A stretch of DNA of 64,000 bases. Origin: Prauserella marina. Lineage in GTDB: Bacteria > Actinomycetota > Actinomycetes > Mycobacteriales > Pseudonocardiaceae. A program made the translations under genes and the position numbers. Shown one piece after another: positions 31,517 to 40,051 of this stretch. How positions within the stretch are numbered: position 1 is the first letter of the stretch; every line of letters begins with the position of its first letter. The notes under the pieces were generated by a model. The model did not search any database and had not been told where the DNA came from. It worked only from the letters and a program-made list of their open reading frames with translations. The DNA is taken from the NCBI RefSeq assembly GCF_002240355.1, contig NZ_CP016353.1:5619001-5683000 (forward strand), in the 5' to 3' direction.

Positions 31517-33175
31517 GTGCGTAAGCCCGGTGTTGCCCTGCTCTGTCTTCTTGTCGTGATCACCGGCTGCTCGGGTCCGGCGGGGCTGGATGTCGAGGTC
31601 GACCACGTCGTCGGCGAGGCTCCACCACCGCTCGGCGCCGAGGGACCGGAGGCCGAGGGGTTCACCGAATCGTGGCGAGCCCCCGTGAAGCTGCCCGAGG
31701 GTGACGCCCGGTTCGCGTTGTCCGCGGGCAACGTCGTCGCCGGCGGGGCGGACGGGGTCTTCGCCTTCGCCGCAACCACCGGCGAACCCACCTGGCGCTA
31801 CGCGGAACCGGGGAGGACGCTCTCGGCCTGGGTCGCGACCGACGACACCGTCGTCATCGAGAGCCACGGCACCGACGCCGACGACAATCCGGCGGACTGG
31901 CACGTCATCGCGCTCGACAGCGGAACCGGCGAACGATTGTGGGAGCGGACGGACAACGAGTGGCGACTCGATTCCGGCGAGCCGGTCGCCGGGACCGTCC
32001 TCGGCCGGATCGGTGGCTACGAAGCACAGGGCATCGACGCCCGGACCGGCGAGACCCGGTGGAGTTTCGCGGCGAAGGACGTACCGGGAGGGTGTACCGC
32101 TCCCACCGGCGGTTCTGACCAGGCGACCGGCTCGTTCCTGTTGCAACTCGGCTGCGGGGGGAAGGACCCGGACCGGGTATTCGGCACGGTCGATGCCGAA
32201 ACCGGGAAGGCACAATGGTTTCGCGCCATCCGCGAGGGGGACCGGTTCCCCCTTCCGGAACGGCGGCGCGACCTCAGCACCTACCGGATGGGATCCGGGG
32301 CACCGTTGCTCATCGACTGGGCCGGCAACGAGGTTCGCACCGAGGACGAGCATGCGCGCTGTCCTTGCGTGACCCTGGATCAGGGCGATCGCACGTTGCT
32401 GGCCTACCGCGTCCCCGACCTCGCGGGGAGGACATCCGGCTGGGTGAGCGAGCTCGGTGAGGACGGCGTTGCGAAGCCCGTCGCCGAGCTACGGAGTTCC
32501 TTGCACAGCACCAGCATCTACAGCGCCGCCGAGGGCCGGTTGTACGGCATCGGCCCGGCGAGACCCGGATTCCCCAGCACGACTCCGCTGCTCGTTGCCA
32601 TGGTCGACGGCGAGGAGGTCAGCTATGCCGCGCTTCCCGTCGCGCTCGCCGAGAACACCAGAGAGGATCTTTGGTTCGAGGTCGCCGGTGAGCGAGTGTT
32701 TCTCGCCATGCGCCGCGAGGGCGACACCGAGTTCGTCATCAGCTCCTACACCCCGGCGAAGAAAGCAGGCGGTGCCGCCTTCGACGAGTGGACCGACCCG
32801 TGCACACTGCTTTCCGGTGTGGTGAAAGAGGAACGCGCCCTCCCGCCGGACGATCCCGAGTACGTGGGAGAGGTCAGCGTTCCGCTGACGCGGTGCTCCG
32901 GATATCTCCGGGTCGGGGAAAGGGAACCGGTCCGGTCGGTCGATCTCAGCGTGGTGTGGGTCGCGCCGAGCGCGGCCGAAGCCGAGGCGCTACTCGCCAC
33001 ATCGGGCGCCACGTCGGAATCGGCCGTCGGCGCGGATCAGGAACACCGCGACGAAACCGGTACCACGCTGCTCAGGGTGGGTGCGGTGATCGTGTCGGTC
33101 GACACGTTCGACTTCGAAGAAGACCAGCGCGACAAGGCATTGCGCGGCATCGTGACCAATCTCCGCGCTCGATGA
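31517..33175 (+). CDS. Lipoprotein with PQQ-type beta-propeller and C-terminal Cys domain
   Basis: The 552-aa protein has a lipoprotein signal peptide ending in the lipobox VITGC near residue 18. The middle (about 40-400) holds propeller-like strands with the Trp/Gly pattern TGEPTWRYAEPGRT and TGETRWSFAAKD. A C-terminal domain of about 150 residues starts at DEWTDPCTLLSG. GTG 31517 gives the signal peptide start; the frame continues upstream with no signal-like sequence. It is anchored outside the membrane, perhaps as a binding or assembly scaffold. Its stop codon overlaps the ATG of a paralogue (ATGA). Confidence 0.82.
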   Translation: MRKPGVALLCLLVVITGCSGPAGLDVEVDHVVGEAPPPLGAEGPEAEGFTESWRAPVKLPEGDARFALSAGNVVAGGADGVFAFAATTGEPTWRYAEPGRTLSAWVATDDTVVIESHGTDADDNPADWHVIALDSGTGERLWERTDNEWRLDSGEPVAGTVLGRIGGYEAQGIDARTGETRWSFAAKDVPGGCTAPTGGSDQATGSFLLQLGCGGKDPDRVFGTVDAETGKAQWFRAIREGDRFPLPERRRDLSTYRMGSGAPLLIDWAGNEVRTEDEHARCPCVTLDQGDRTLLAYRVPDLAGRTSGWVSELGEDGVAKPVAELRSSLHSTSIYSAAEGRLYGIGPARPGFPSTTPLLVAMVDGEEVSYAALPVALAENTREDLWFEVAGERVFLAMRREGDTEFVISSYTPAKKAGGAAFDEWTDPCTLLSGVVKEERALPPDDPEYVGEVSVPLTRCSGYLRVGEREPVRSVDLSVVWVAPSAAEAEALLATSGATSESAVGADQEHRDETGTTLLRVGAVIVSVDTFDFEEDQRDKALRGIVTNLRAR

Positions 33176-34926
33176 GGAAACACGAAGAAATGCGGCCTGC
33201 CCGACGTCCGATCCGCGGTATCGCGGTCATGCTCTTCATCGCCCTGTTCCTCGTCACAGGTGGCACCAACCTCGCCCAGCCCGTCGTCTGGACAGAGCAG
33301 ACCGTGCTGGACGACGCGCCGCCTCCGCTCGCGGAGCAAGGCCCGGCGGCAGGCGAGTTCACCGAAGCCTGGCGGACGTCTCTGACACTGCCCGAGTCGG
33401 CCCGATTCGCCTTGGCCGGAAGCAACATCGTCACCGGAACCCAGGATGAGGTCTTCGCACTCGACGCACGCACCGGCGAACCCACCTGGCGCTACCGCGA
33501 ACCGGAACGAAAAATCGGGTCGTGGGCCACCACATCCGGCACCGTCGTCATCGGCAGTTCGGGGAAAGCTGGCAAGCACGAACTCAACCATCTCGTCGGT
33601 CTCGACGCGGAAACAGGAAGAATCCTGTGGGAGCAAGACAATTCGTCGTCTATCGACCCGCAGGACATGAACTTCGGCGGAAGCGTCATCCTCGGCGGGG
33701 AGGCGACGAACAACGTGATCGTCGTCGATGATGGCGATTCCCGCAAACGAGGAATCGAAGCGAGGACGGGCGAAACCTTGTGGAGCCTTTCCGCCGACGA
33801 CCTTCCGGACGACTGCGTGCTGTCCCCGAATGACATGTGGGAGTTCTCCGGCAAACCGCTCATGCTGACCATCGACTGCCCCGAGGGCGACGATGCGCGA
33901 TCCCGTTACGGCGCGGTGGCTGCCGCTTCCGGAAAACCGCTCTGGCTTTCCGACAAGAACGACACCGACTTCTTCGCCATGCGCAACGGGCTCGGCGTTC
34001 GCGTCGGCCCCGGTCGACCGCCGGTACTTCTCGGCCGCGACGGTGACGAACTCTTCACCGCGAGCGAAGCGAAATCGAGATGTCCGTGCGCGGTACTGGA
34101 AGGAGAGGACAGCATCCTGCTGGGCTATCGCTCGGCCGACGACAAGGGCACTTCGACGGTGGGCAGAATTGTCGAGATAGGACCGGAGGGTCACGTGAAT
34201 CCCGTCGCCGAACTGCCGGAATTCCAGCCATTCCAGCTTTACACCGCGACGGACGAGCGGATGTACAGCGTCGCTGCCGTCAGACCCGATCTCAGCGAGC
34301 AACCCTATCTTCCGGTCGCCGCGCCGTTGCTGCTGACGACGATCGACAAGAACGGCGACGTCGAACACTCCACTCTTCCCACCGCGATCGCCGGTTACAC
34401 CGAACAAAAATGGTTCGCGGCGGCGGGAGACCAGGTCTTCCTCGCCACGCTGAACAACGACGGCGGCGAGACCATCGTCCACTCCTATTCGCGCACGGGT
34501 GAGGCGGATCCCGCCGCGCCAGGCGGCATCGACTTCGCCGCGTGGCCGGACGCCTGCGCGCTGCTTTCCGGAATACCAGAACGCGGACCGTATCCCCCAC
34601 CGGGCCAGGAAGTCAGTGTCGGCGACGTGGTTCTGCCACCGACGACGTGCGTCGGCTCGGCGGAGCTGCGGCATGTCGTGACCCTCGACGTCGTGTGGGT
34701 CGCGCGCTCGGAGGACGAGGCGGCGAAGCTGCTCACCGACGTGGGCGCGGACATCGGGTTCGGCTCCGGCCAGGAAGCCGACCAGGAATACGACGACGGG
34801 ACGGGAAAAGTTCTGCTCAGAGCAGGAGCCGTGATCGTCGCGGTCACCGTTGACGACGTCATCGACGAAGCGGGACGCGAGAGCATCCTGCGCGACGTGG
34901 TGACCAACCTCCGCGAACTCGGCTGA
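33172..34926 (+). CDS. Membrane-anchored/secreted PQQ-type propeller protein, paralogue of the upstream lipoprotein
   Basis: The 584-aa protein shares with its neighbour the spacing and wording of many blocks: VLDDAPPPLAEQGPAAGEFT, TGEPTWRYREPER, RCPCAVLEGED and a C-terminal Cys domain starting at AAWPDACALLSG. Its N-terminus has a hydrophobic stretch (GIAVMLFIALFLVTGG) but no lipobox Cys, so it is either a signal-anchor or a cleaved secreted protein. ATG 33172 overlaps the upstream stop codon; ATG 33190 is possible. The two genes arose by tandem duplication and are probably used together. Confidence 0.82.
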   Translation: MRKHEEMRPARRPIRGIAVMLFIALFLVTGGTNLAQPVVWTEQTVLDDAPPPLAEQGPAAGEFTEAWRTSLTLPESARFALAGSNIVTGTQDEVFALDARTGEPTWRYREPERKIGSWATTSGTVVIGSSGKAGKHELNHLVGLDAETGRILWEQDNSSSIDPQDMNFGGSVILGGEATNNVIVVDDGDSRKRGIEARTGETLWSLSADDLPDDCVLSPNDMWEFSGKPLMLTIDCPEGDDARSRYGAVAAASGKPLWLSDKNDTDFFAMRNGLGVRVGPGRPPVLLGRDGDELFTASEAKSRCPCAVLEGEDSILLGYRSADDKGTSTVGRIVEIGPEGHVNPVAELPEFQPFQLYTATDERMYSVAAVRPDLSEQPYLPVAAPLLLTTIDKNGDVEHSTLPTAIAGYTEQKWFAAAGDQVFLATLNNDGGETIVHSYSRTGEADPAAPGGIDFAAWPDACALLSGIPERGPYPPPGQEVSVGDVVLPPTTCVGSAELRHVVTLDVVWVARSEDEAAKLLTDVGADIGFGSGQEADQEYDDGTGKVLLRAGAVIVAVTVDDVIDEAGRESILRDVVTNLRELG

Positions 34927-35041
34927 GGCGTGCACATCTCCGTGGCCGTCACCGCGATCGGCACTCCCGCGAGGAACGTAGCCGCAGGTGTCGTTTCACG
35001 CCCGACGACGCGACAGGGGCAGCTGCCGGATTCTGCATCGC

Positions 35042-35572
35042 ATGGCTACCTCGACCGGAAGCCGGCCCCGAATCCGGGTCGGCAGGCGCACCCGCAAATG
35101 GCTGCTGTTCACCCACATCGTCGCCTCGGTCGGCTGGCTGGGGATCGAAGCCTGCCTGCTGACCCTTGGCATACTCGGCGTGTCCAGCGACAACCCCGGT
35201 GTCGTCACGAGCTCCTACGTCATCGCGGGCGAACTCGGCGGCGTGTTCTATCTCCCCGCGAGCGTGCTCACCGCGCTGAGCGGTATCGCGCTCAGCCTGT
35301 GCACACCGTGGGGACTACTCCGTCACTACTGGGTGATCGCGAAGATCGTCATGACGATTCCGTTGCTCGTCGCCGGCAATCTCGTCGTCGTACCCGAGTT
35401 CGTCGAGGCAGGCAAAGCTGTCGCGGGCGGCGCTACGCCTGGCGACGTACAGCGGCTGCTCATCACGGCGATGCTCGCGGGGCTGGTGTTGCTCGCGGTG
35501 TCGACGCTGCTTTCGGTGTTCACCCCCGGAGGGAGAACCAAGCTGCACCCCGCGCGCTCGGCCGCGAAGTAG
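35042..35572 (+). CDS. DUF2269-like integral membrane protein
   Basis: A 176-aa protein with four predicted membrane helices: KWLLFTHIVASVGWLGIEAC, a second at VFYLPASVLTALSGIALSL, a third at WVIAKIVMTIPLLVAGNLVV and a fourth at LLITAMLAGLVLLAVSTLLS. The first helix contains the family's FxxHxxxxxxWxG pattern. Function unknown. ATG 35042 is the only good start; the 115-bp gap before it carries no clear gene. Confidence 0.78.
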   Translation: MATSTGSRPRIRVGRRTRKWLLFTHIVASVGWLGIEACLLTLGILGVSSDNPGVVTSSYVIAGELGGVFYLPASVLTALSGIALSLCTPWGLLRHYWVIAKIVMTIPLLVAGNLVVVPEFVEAGKAVAGGATPGDVQRLLITAMLAGLVLLAVSTLLSVFTPGGRTKLHPARSAAK

Positions 35573-35734
35573 CGGCCTCGCACGAGTTCGAGTTCCCGGG
35601 TATCCATCAGGGCTGTATGCTCGGCCGATGGCGAAGGGCAACCCGCCTTCTCTCACATCCGCGGCGTGCCGCGTGCCGCGAAACGGCCGGTCTGCCGCGC
35701 AGGCGGGAACGTACGGCAAGAACCGCGAGATCTG

Positions 35735-37303
35735 ATGGTTTCGGTACGCAGCGTGGTGGACAGGGTCGGGCCGACCCTGTTGCACGCCGTGTACCTCCCC
35801 GCCGACTGTCCCGCCGTCGCCGACGTCGTCATCGCGGAGCCCGGAGCCACCGGCCATCTCGGCGCGGGTGACCTCGTGCTGGCCGTCGCGGCAGGCAAGC
35901 CGGAAGAGGCGAGCGCGCTGATCGAGGCGGGCGCGAAGCACGGTTCCGCCGCCGTACTCGCCAAGCCACCGCTCGTGGGCAGACCGGCCCTCCGGCGGGC
36001 GGCCGAACGCGCGGGCATCGGCCTCATCGAGGTACACGCCGCGACGTCGTGGGCACAGCTGGTGTGGCTGTTGCGTACCGTGCTCGACGCGATCGCCGAC
36101 GAATCCGAACCGCTTGAGAACGGCGAGGAAGGCAACGCGGGCGATCTGTTCCAGCTCGCCGACGCCGTCGCGTCCGTTGTGGACGCTCCGGTGACCATTG
36201 AGGACACCAACTCGCGGGTGCTGGCCTATTCCGAACGGCAGGATCTCACCGACCCGGCGAGGGTCGCGACCATCATGGGCCGCCGCATTCCCGACGACGT
36301 ACTCACCAGGTTCCGTTCCCGTGGGGTCTTTCGCGACCTTTCCAAGGGAAGGCAGACGATCTTCGTGCCGGGCCAGCGGGACGGGACCCTGCCGAGGCTC
36401 ATCGTGCCGATCAGGATGGGCGGCGAACTCCTCGGCTCGATGTGGGCCGTCGTCGCCGGTCCGGTCGCCGACGAAAGGGCAGCCGCTTTCGCCGACACCG
36501 CGCCCGTCGTCGCGCTGCACCTGCTGAGGAGGCGGGCACACGCCGACGTCAGGCGCAGGGCGTCGGCCGAGCTGCTGAGGGCGCTACTGCGCGGCGAACT
36601 CGGTACCAGGAAAGCGGTCGCGGAACTCGATCTCGCCGATGAACCACACCGCGTCGTCGTCATCGAAACGACAGCAGGCGAGACCGTCGACGGCGAGGGA
36701 CTGCGGCTCGCGTTGCTCGAACGGATTTCCCACGGCATCGGCCGCAGGTTCACCGCCGCGGAGGACGGCGGCCTGCTCTACGCCGTCGTCGCCGACAGCG
36801 GGCGCACCAGCGCGTGGGCCCAGCTTCGCGACGCGCTGGCCGGTATCCCGTCCGGCCGCAAGACGGGGGCGCTTCGGGCGGCGGCCGGCAGCGCGGCACC
36901 ACTGGGCGAGCTGGCGCGGTCCCGCAGACAGGCGGAAGAAACCCTCGGCCTGCTCAGAGCCGGGGTGCTCGACACGAAGGTTCCGTGCTTCGAAGAAGTG
37001 TGGACCGAACTCGCGCTGCACAGGGCCGCGACGGCGGCGCAGGCCGCCGGGATCACCGAACTCGGCCCGCTCGACGCGATCAGGGCCTACGACACGGCGA
37101 ACGCGACCGACTACGTGGAGACGCTCTTCGAATGGCTTCGCCACCCCGGCGACCCGAGGGCCGCGGCCAAGGCGTTGCGGATCCACCCCAACACGCTGCG
37201 GTACCGGATGCGCAAGCTGCTCGACATCGTGCCGCTCGACCTCGACCATCCCGACGTCAGACTGGCGCTGCTCAGCCAGCTCATCGCGCTGCGCTGGGCG
37301 TGA
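35735..37303 (+). CDS. PucR/CdaR-type transcriptional regulator
   Basis: The 522-aa protein shows a PucR-like N-terminal domain (to about residue 115, AVADVVIAEPGA and AGDLVLAVAAG), a GAF-like middle (about 140-270), a GGDEF-like CdaR region and at the C-terminus the HTH_30 domain HPNTLRYRMRKLLDIVPLDL. Members respond to purines, sugars or amino acids and activate catabolic genes. No obvious target neighbour is present apart from adjacent genes. ATG 35735 is chosen as the family begins with MVSVRSVVD. It ends 14 bp before the convergent WYL regulator gene. Confidence 0.87.
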   Translation: MVSVRSVVDRVGPTLLHAVYLPADCPAVADVVIAEPGATGHLGAGDLVLAVAAGKPEEASALIEAGAKHGSAAVLAKPPLVGRPALRRAAERAGIGLIEVHAATSWAQLVWLLRTVLDAIADESEPLENGEEGNAGDLFQLADAVASVVDAPVTIEDTNSRVLAYSERQDLTDPARVATIMGRRIPDDVLTRFRSRGVFRDLSKGRQTIFVPGQRDGTLPRLIVPIRMGGELLGSMWAVVAGPVADERAAAFADTAPVVALHLLRRRAHADVRRRASAELLRALLRGELGTRKAVAELDLADEPHRVVVIETTAGETVDGEGLRLALLERISHGIGRRFTAAEDGGLLYAVVADSGRTSAWAQLRDALAGIPSGRKTGALRAAAGSAAPLGELARSRRQAEETLGLLRAGVLDTKVPCFEEVWTELALHRAATAAQAAGITELGPLDAIRAYDTANATDYVETLFEWLRHPGDPRAAAKALRIHPNTLRYRMRKLLDIVPLDLDHPDVRLALLSQLIALRWA

Positions 37304-37316
37304 ACGCCCCGGCTTT

Positions 37317-38291
37317 TCAGTACCGTTCGGCCAGCCAGCCGCCGAGCGCGCGAAGCTCGTCGGCGAGCGCTTCCGGTTCCAATACATCGATGTCGAGGTT
37401 GAGGTAGGTCAGCCAGCGGGCGGCCCAGCCGAGATCGTCGGTGCCGAAGCGCAGCTCGCACTCGCCTTCGTCACCAGCTGCCACGGTCGCGACGCTGGGG
37501 TCGACGAGTTCGCGCACGAGGTCGGCCGAGGTGTACACGCGCACCCTGACCGCGTGCCGCCACGGCCCGTCGGCGAGCGTGCCGGTCACGAACGCGACGG
37601 CGTCGGAAGGCGGATCGGGAACGGGAAGGCGGATGCCGAGCGGCTGTGCCTCGGCGATGCGGTCGAGCGCGTAGACGCGCCATTCCAGCGCGTCGCGCGT
37701 GGCCGCGACGAGGTACCAGTTCCGGCGCAGCGCGACCAGCCGGTGTGGCAGCACGTCGACGGCCTTGGCGGCACCGCGTGCTCGGTGCTTGATCCGGATG
37801 GCTTCGCCTGCCCCGCAGGCGATCGCGACGGTGATCAGCACGTCCCGGTCGGCCGCGCGCGGCGAGCGCCCTTCCTGCGCCTCCACCTTGCCGAGCGCGG
37901 CGAGCCTGGTGTGCCAGCGCGCGGGCACGGCGCCGGTGAGCTTGGTCAGTTTGGACAGAGCCGTCACTGCCGCGGTTTCGAGACCGGCGACGCCTGCCGC
38001 CGTGCGCAGTCCGATGGCGACGGCCGCGACCTCGTCGGCGTCGAGCGGAACCGGTGGCATCGCGCGGCCTGGACCGAGCCGGTAACCGCCCTCCCTGCCG
38101 GGCTCGCCTTCGATGCGGTAGCCGATCTCCCTCAACTGGGCGACGTCCCTTCGCGCCGTCCGCTCCGTGACCCCGAGCCTCGCCGCGAGTCGCGGCGCCG
38201 AGATACCGGGATATGCCTGGAGCAGGGCGAGCACTTCGAGGCGGCGGCTGGTCGTGCGCACCGGGCGCCGGTCCGGAAATTCGTCCCGCAT
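37317..38291 (-). CDS. HTH_11-WYL domain transcriptional regulator
   Basis: A 324-aa regulator with an N-terminal winged helix (RRLEVLALLQAYPGISAPRL, then RTARRDVAQLREIGYRIEGE) and a WYL domain at about 150-240 with the signature LVALRRNWYLVAATRD, followed by a WCX domain. WYL proteins sense small ligands or nucleic acids. It is divergent from the RidA-SRPBCC pair, and an inverted repeat lies in the 42-bp gap, so it likely controls them. Confidence 0.88.
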   Translation of the reverse strand: MRDEFPDRRPVRTTSRRLEVLALLQAYPGISAPRLAARLGVTERTARRDVAQLREIGYRIEGEPGREGGYRLGPGRAMPPVPLDADEVAAVAIGLRTAAGVAGLETAAVTALSKLTKLTGAVPARWHTRLAALGKVEAQEGRSPRAADRDVLITVAIACGAGEAIRIKHRARGAAKAVDVLPHRLVALRRNWYLVAATRDALEWRVYALDRIAEAQPLGIRLPVPDPPSDAVAFVTGTLADGPWRHAVRVRVYTSADLVRELVDPSVATVAAGDEGECELRFGTDDLGWAARWLTYLNLDIDVLEPEALADELRALGGWLAERY

Positions 38292-38300
38292 ACCCGGACA

Positions 38301-38316
38301 CTACCTGTCCTGGTAG
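38301..38316. promoter_or_regulatory. Inverted repeat in the WYL regulator / RidA intergenic gap
   Basis: CTACC-TGTCCT-GGTAG is a 5-bp inverted repeat with 6-bp spacer, midway in a divergent 42-bp promoter region. It is a candidate site for the WYL regulator. The gap is so short that binding would affect both promoters. Confidence 0.45.
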
Positions 38317-38333
38317 GAATCCATGCTGACCTC

Positions 38334-38732
38334 ATGACGACATCGCTGCTCCGCCCGGATGGGCTGGTCGAATCACCAGCCTTCAGTCACGTCGCGCTCG
38401 TGCCCGCCGGTGCGACGACCATCTACATCGCGGGCCAGAACGCCGTCGACGGCGAGGGAACGCTCGTCGGCGAAGGCGACATCGCCGTACAGACTCGGCA
38501 GGTGATGAAAAACCTGCACGTCGCGCTGGCAGCGGCAGGCGCGAGCGTTCAAGATCTGGTGATGATGACGATCCTGTTCGCCGAAGGGGCCGACCTCGGA
38601 CCGTCCTATCCCGTCGCGGCGGCCGAGCTGGCGGGCGCCGCGCCACCCGTGACGGTCGCCTGGGTGTCCCGGCTCGCGGTACCAGGGGCGCTCGTCGAGG
38701 TCAACGCGGTCGCCGCCGTGAAGCGCCCATGA
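38334..38732 (+). CDS. RidA-family (YjgF) protein
   Basis: A 132-aa Rid protein with the typical pattern IYIAGQNAVDGEGTLVGEGD, VMKNLHVALAAAGASVQDLV and a C-terminal VAWVSRLAVPGALVEVNAVA. RidA family members hydrolyse reactive enamines/imines or related intermediates; the canonical active-site Arg near the C-terminus (in R-x-x-V/A-x) appears here as SRLAVPGALVEV, so activity may resemble RidA but the subgroup is uncertain. It overlaps the following SRPBCC gene by 4 bp (ATGA). Confidence 0.85.
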   Translation: MTTSLLRPDGLVESPAFSHVALVPAGATTIYIAGQNAVDGEGTLVGEGDIAVQTRQVMKNLHVALAAAGASVQDLVMMTILFAEGADLGPSYPVAAAELAGAAPPVTVAWVSRLAVPGALVEVNAVAAVKRP

Positions 38733-39151
38733 ACCGGCACGGCTCGCGGGTCGGGCTCACCAAGGACGCCGGGTGGCAGATCGGCGTCTCCAAGACCGTC
38801 CACGTCCCCGTCGAAACGGCGTGGGAGTTCCTGATCTCGCCGGAGGGCATCGCGATCTGGCTCGGCGACGGAGTCACCGTGATTCCCGAACGGGGAGCGG
38901 GCTACGAGACCACGGCCGGTGTGCGCGGCGAGACCCGCGGCTTTCGGGAACGCGACCGCGTCCGGCTCACCTGGCATCCGCCGAGCTGGACCCACGACAC
39001 GACGCTGCAACTCACCGTCACCTCGGCAGGTGAGGGGAAGTCCCGCATCGGGGTACACCAGGAACGCCTCGCCGATGCCGGGGAGCGGGAGCTGCAACGC
39101 AAGCACTGGAAAGACGTGATCGCCGTGATCGCGGAGGCACTGACCCGCTGA
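38729..39151 (+). CDS. SRPBCC/AHSA1-like ligand-binding protein
   Basis: A 140-aa START-like domain: ISKTVHVPVETAWEFL-like start (VSKTVHVPVETAWEFLISPE), then RDRVRLTWHPPSWTHDTTLQ and the long C-terminal helix ELQRKHWKDVIAVIAEAL. The fold binds hydrophobic small molecules or acts as a stress-response co-factor. ATG 38729 is inside the RidA stop region, so the two are translated together, both under the divergent WYL regulator. Confidence 0.83.
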   Translation: MNRHGSRVGLTKDAGWQIGVSKTVHVPVETAWEFLISPEGIAIWLGDGVTVIPERGAGYETTAGVRGETRGFRERDRVRLTWHPPSWTHDTTLQLTVTSAGEGKSRIGVHQERLADAGERELQRKHWKDVIAVIAEALTR

Positions 39152-39172
39152 TCTGGTCCACAGTGGACGCGC

Positions 39173-40051
39173 TCACGCGAAGTGGTCCACGACCTCGCCA
39201 AGCAATTCCACCTGCCGGTACCACTCACCGCCGAACGGTGTCACGACGACCCTGTCCGCCCCTGCTTCACCGAAGGCGGCGAACCGTTCGGCCACCTTCG
39301 ACGGCTTGCCGACCGCGAGCGCGTCGCGCATCTCCTTCGCGCTGCCATGCCGGGAAAGCGCGCGGGCCTGCCTTTCCACGGTCGCGGCGGGCACGTTGCC
39401 GAGCGCGGCGCACACGCCCGCCGTGATGCCGGGCACCGGCCTTCCGATGGAATCGGCGAACCGTGACAGCGTGCGCGCCCCGGCCGCGACGGCCTTCGTC
39501 GCAGGGAACGCGGGGAACCACTCGTCGCCATACCATGCGCTCCTGCGGATGGCCGCCGCCGAGTTTCCGCCGACGAGCAGCGGCGGCATGGTCGCCGAAG
39601 GGGCGAGCCGCACCGGCTCGGCGGCGACCACTGTGGACTTTCCCGTGACGAGGCTCGGCAGCACTTCGAGCGCGGCGTCGGTACGCCTTCCCCTCCCCGC
39701 GAGGCAGCCGCCGACCGCGCGCCATCCCGCTTCCCCGTGTGCCGGGTCGCCGATGCCGACCCCGAGCAGAACCCGTTCCCGCGAAAGCAATTGCAGGGTC
39801 GCCACCTGTTTCGCGACCAGCGCGACCGGGCGCAACGCGAGTACGAGCACTGCGAAGCCGACCTTGATCCGCTCCGTCGCCGTGGCGGCGGCGGTCAGCA
39901 TCACGACGCTGTCGAGCACGGGGTCGGCCGTGATCAGATGGTCGCCCTTCCACACCGACTCCAGCCCACAGCTCTCCGCGTGCCTGGCCTGCGAAGCGAC
40001 CGAAGCCGCGCCGTCGGCTCCGCACGGAGGAAGGACGACTCCGATCCGCAT
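39173..40051 (-). CDS. LLM-class (F420-like) oxidoreductase
   Basis: A 292-aa luciferase-like TIM barrel: MRIGVVLPPCGADGAASV, LESVWKGDHL, then RERVLLGVGIGDPAHGEAGW and VTPFGGEWYRQVELL. The length and pattern fit the actinobacterial F420-dependent subgroup, but the cofactor cannot be fixed from sequence alone. ATG 40051 shares one base with the stop codon of the upstream oxidoreductase gene (TGATG), so both are expressed together. Confidence 0.85.
   Translation of the reverse strand: MRIGVVLPPCGADGAASVASQARHAESCGLESVWKGDHLITADPVLDSVVMLTAAATATERIKVGFAVLVLALRPVALVAKQVATLQLLSRERVLLGVGIGDPAHGEAGWRAVGGCLAGRGRRTDAALEVLPSLVTGKSTVVAAEPVRLAPSATMPPLLVGGNSAAAIRRSAWYGDEWFPAFPATKAVAAGARTLSRFADSIGRPVPGITAGVCAALGNVPAATVERQARALSRHGSAKEMRDALAVGKPSKVAERFAAFGEAGADRVVVTPFGGEWYRQVELLGEVVDHFA

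Noticed and set aside
30878-32353. 491-aa minus-strand frame spanning the hypothetical gene and the lipoprotein gene
   Set aside because: Composition-driven shadow; crosses a promoter region and has no recognisable protein pattern.
33037-34935. 632-aa minus-strand frame opposite the PQQ propeller gene
   Set aside because: Shadow frame; no domain, no ribosome site, and the plus-strand protein has signal peptide and paralogue support.
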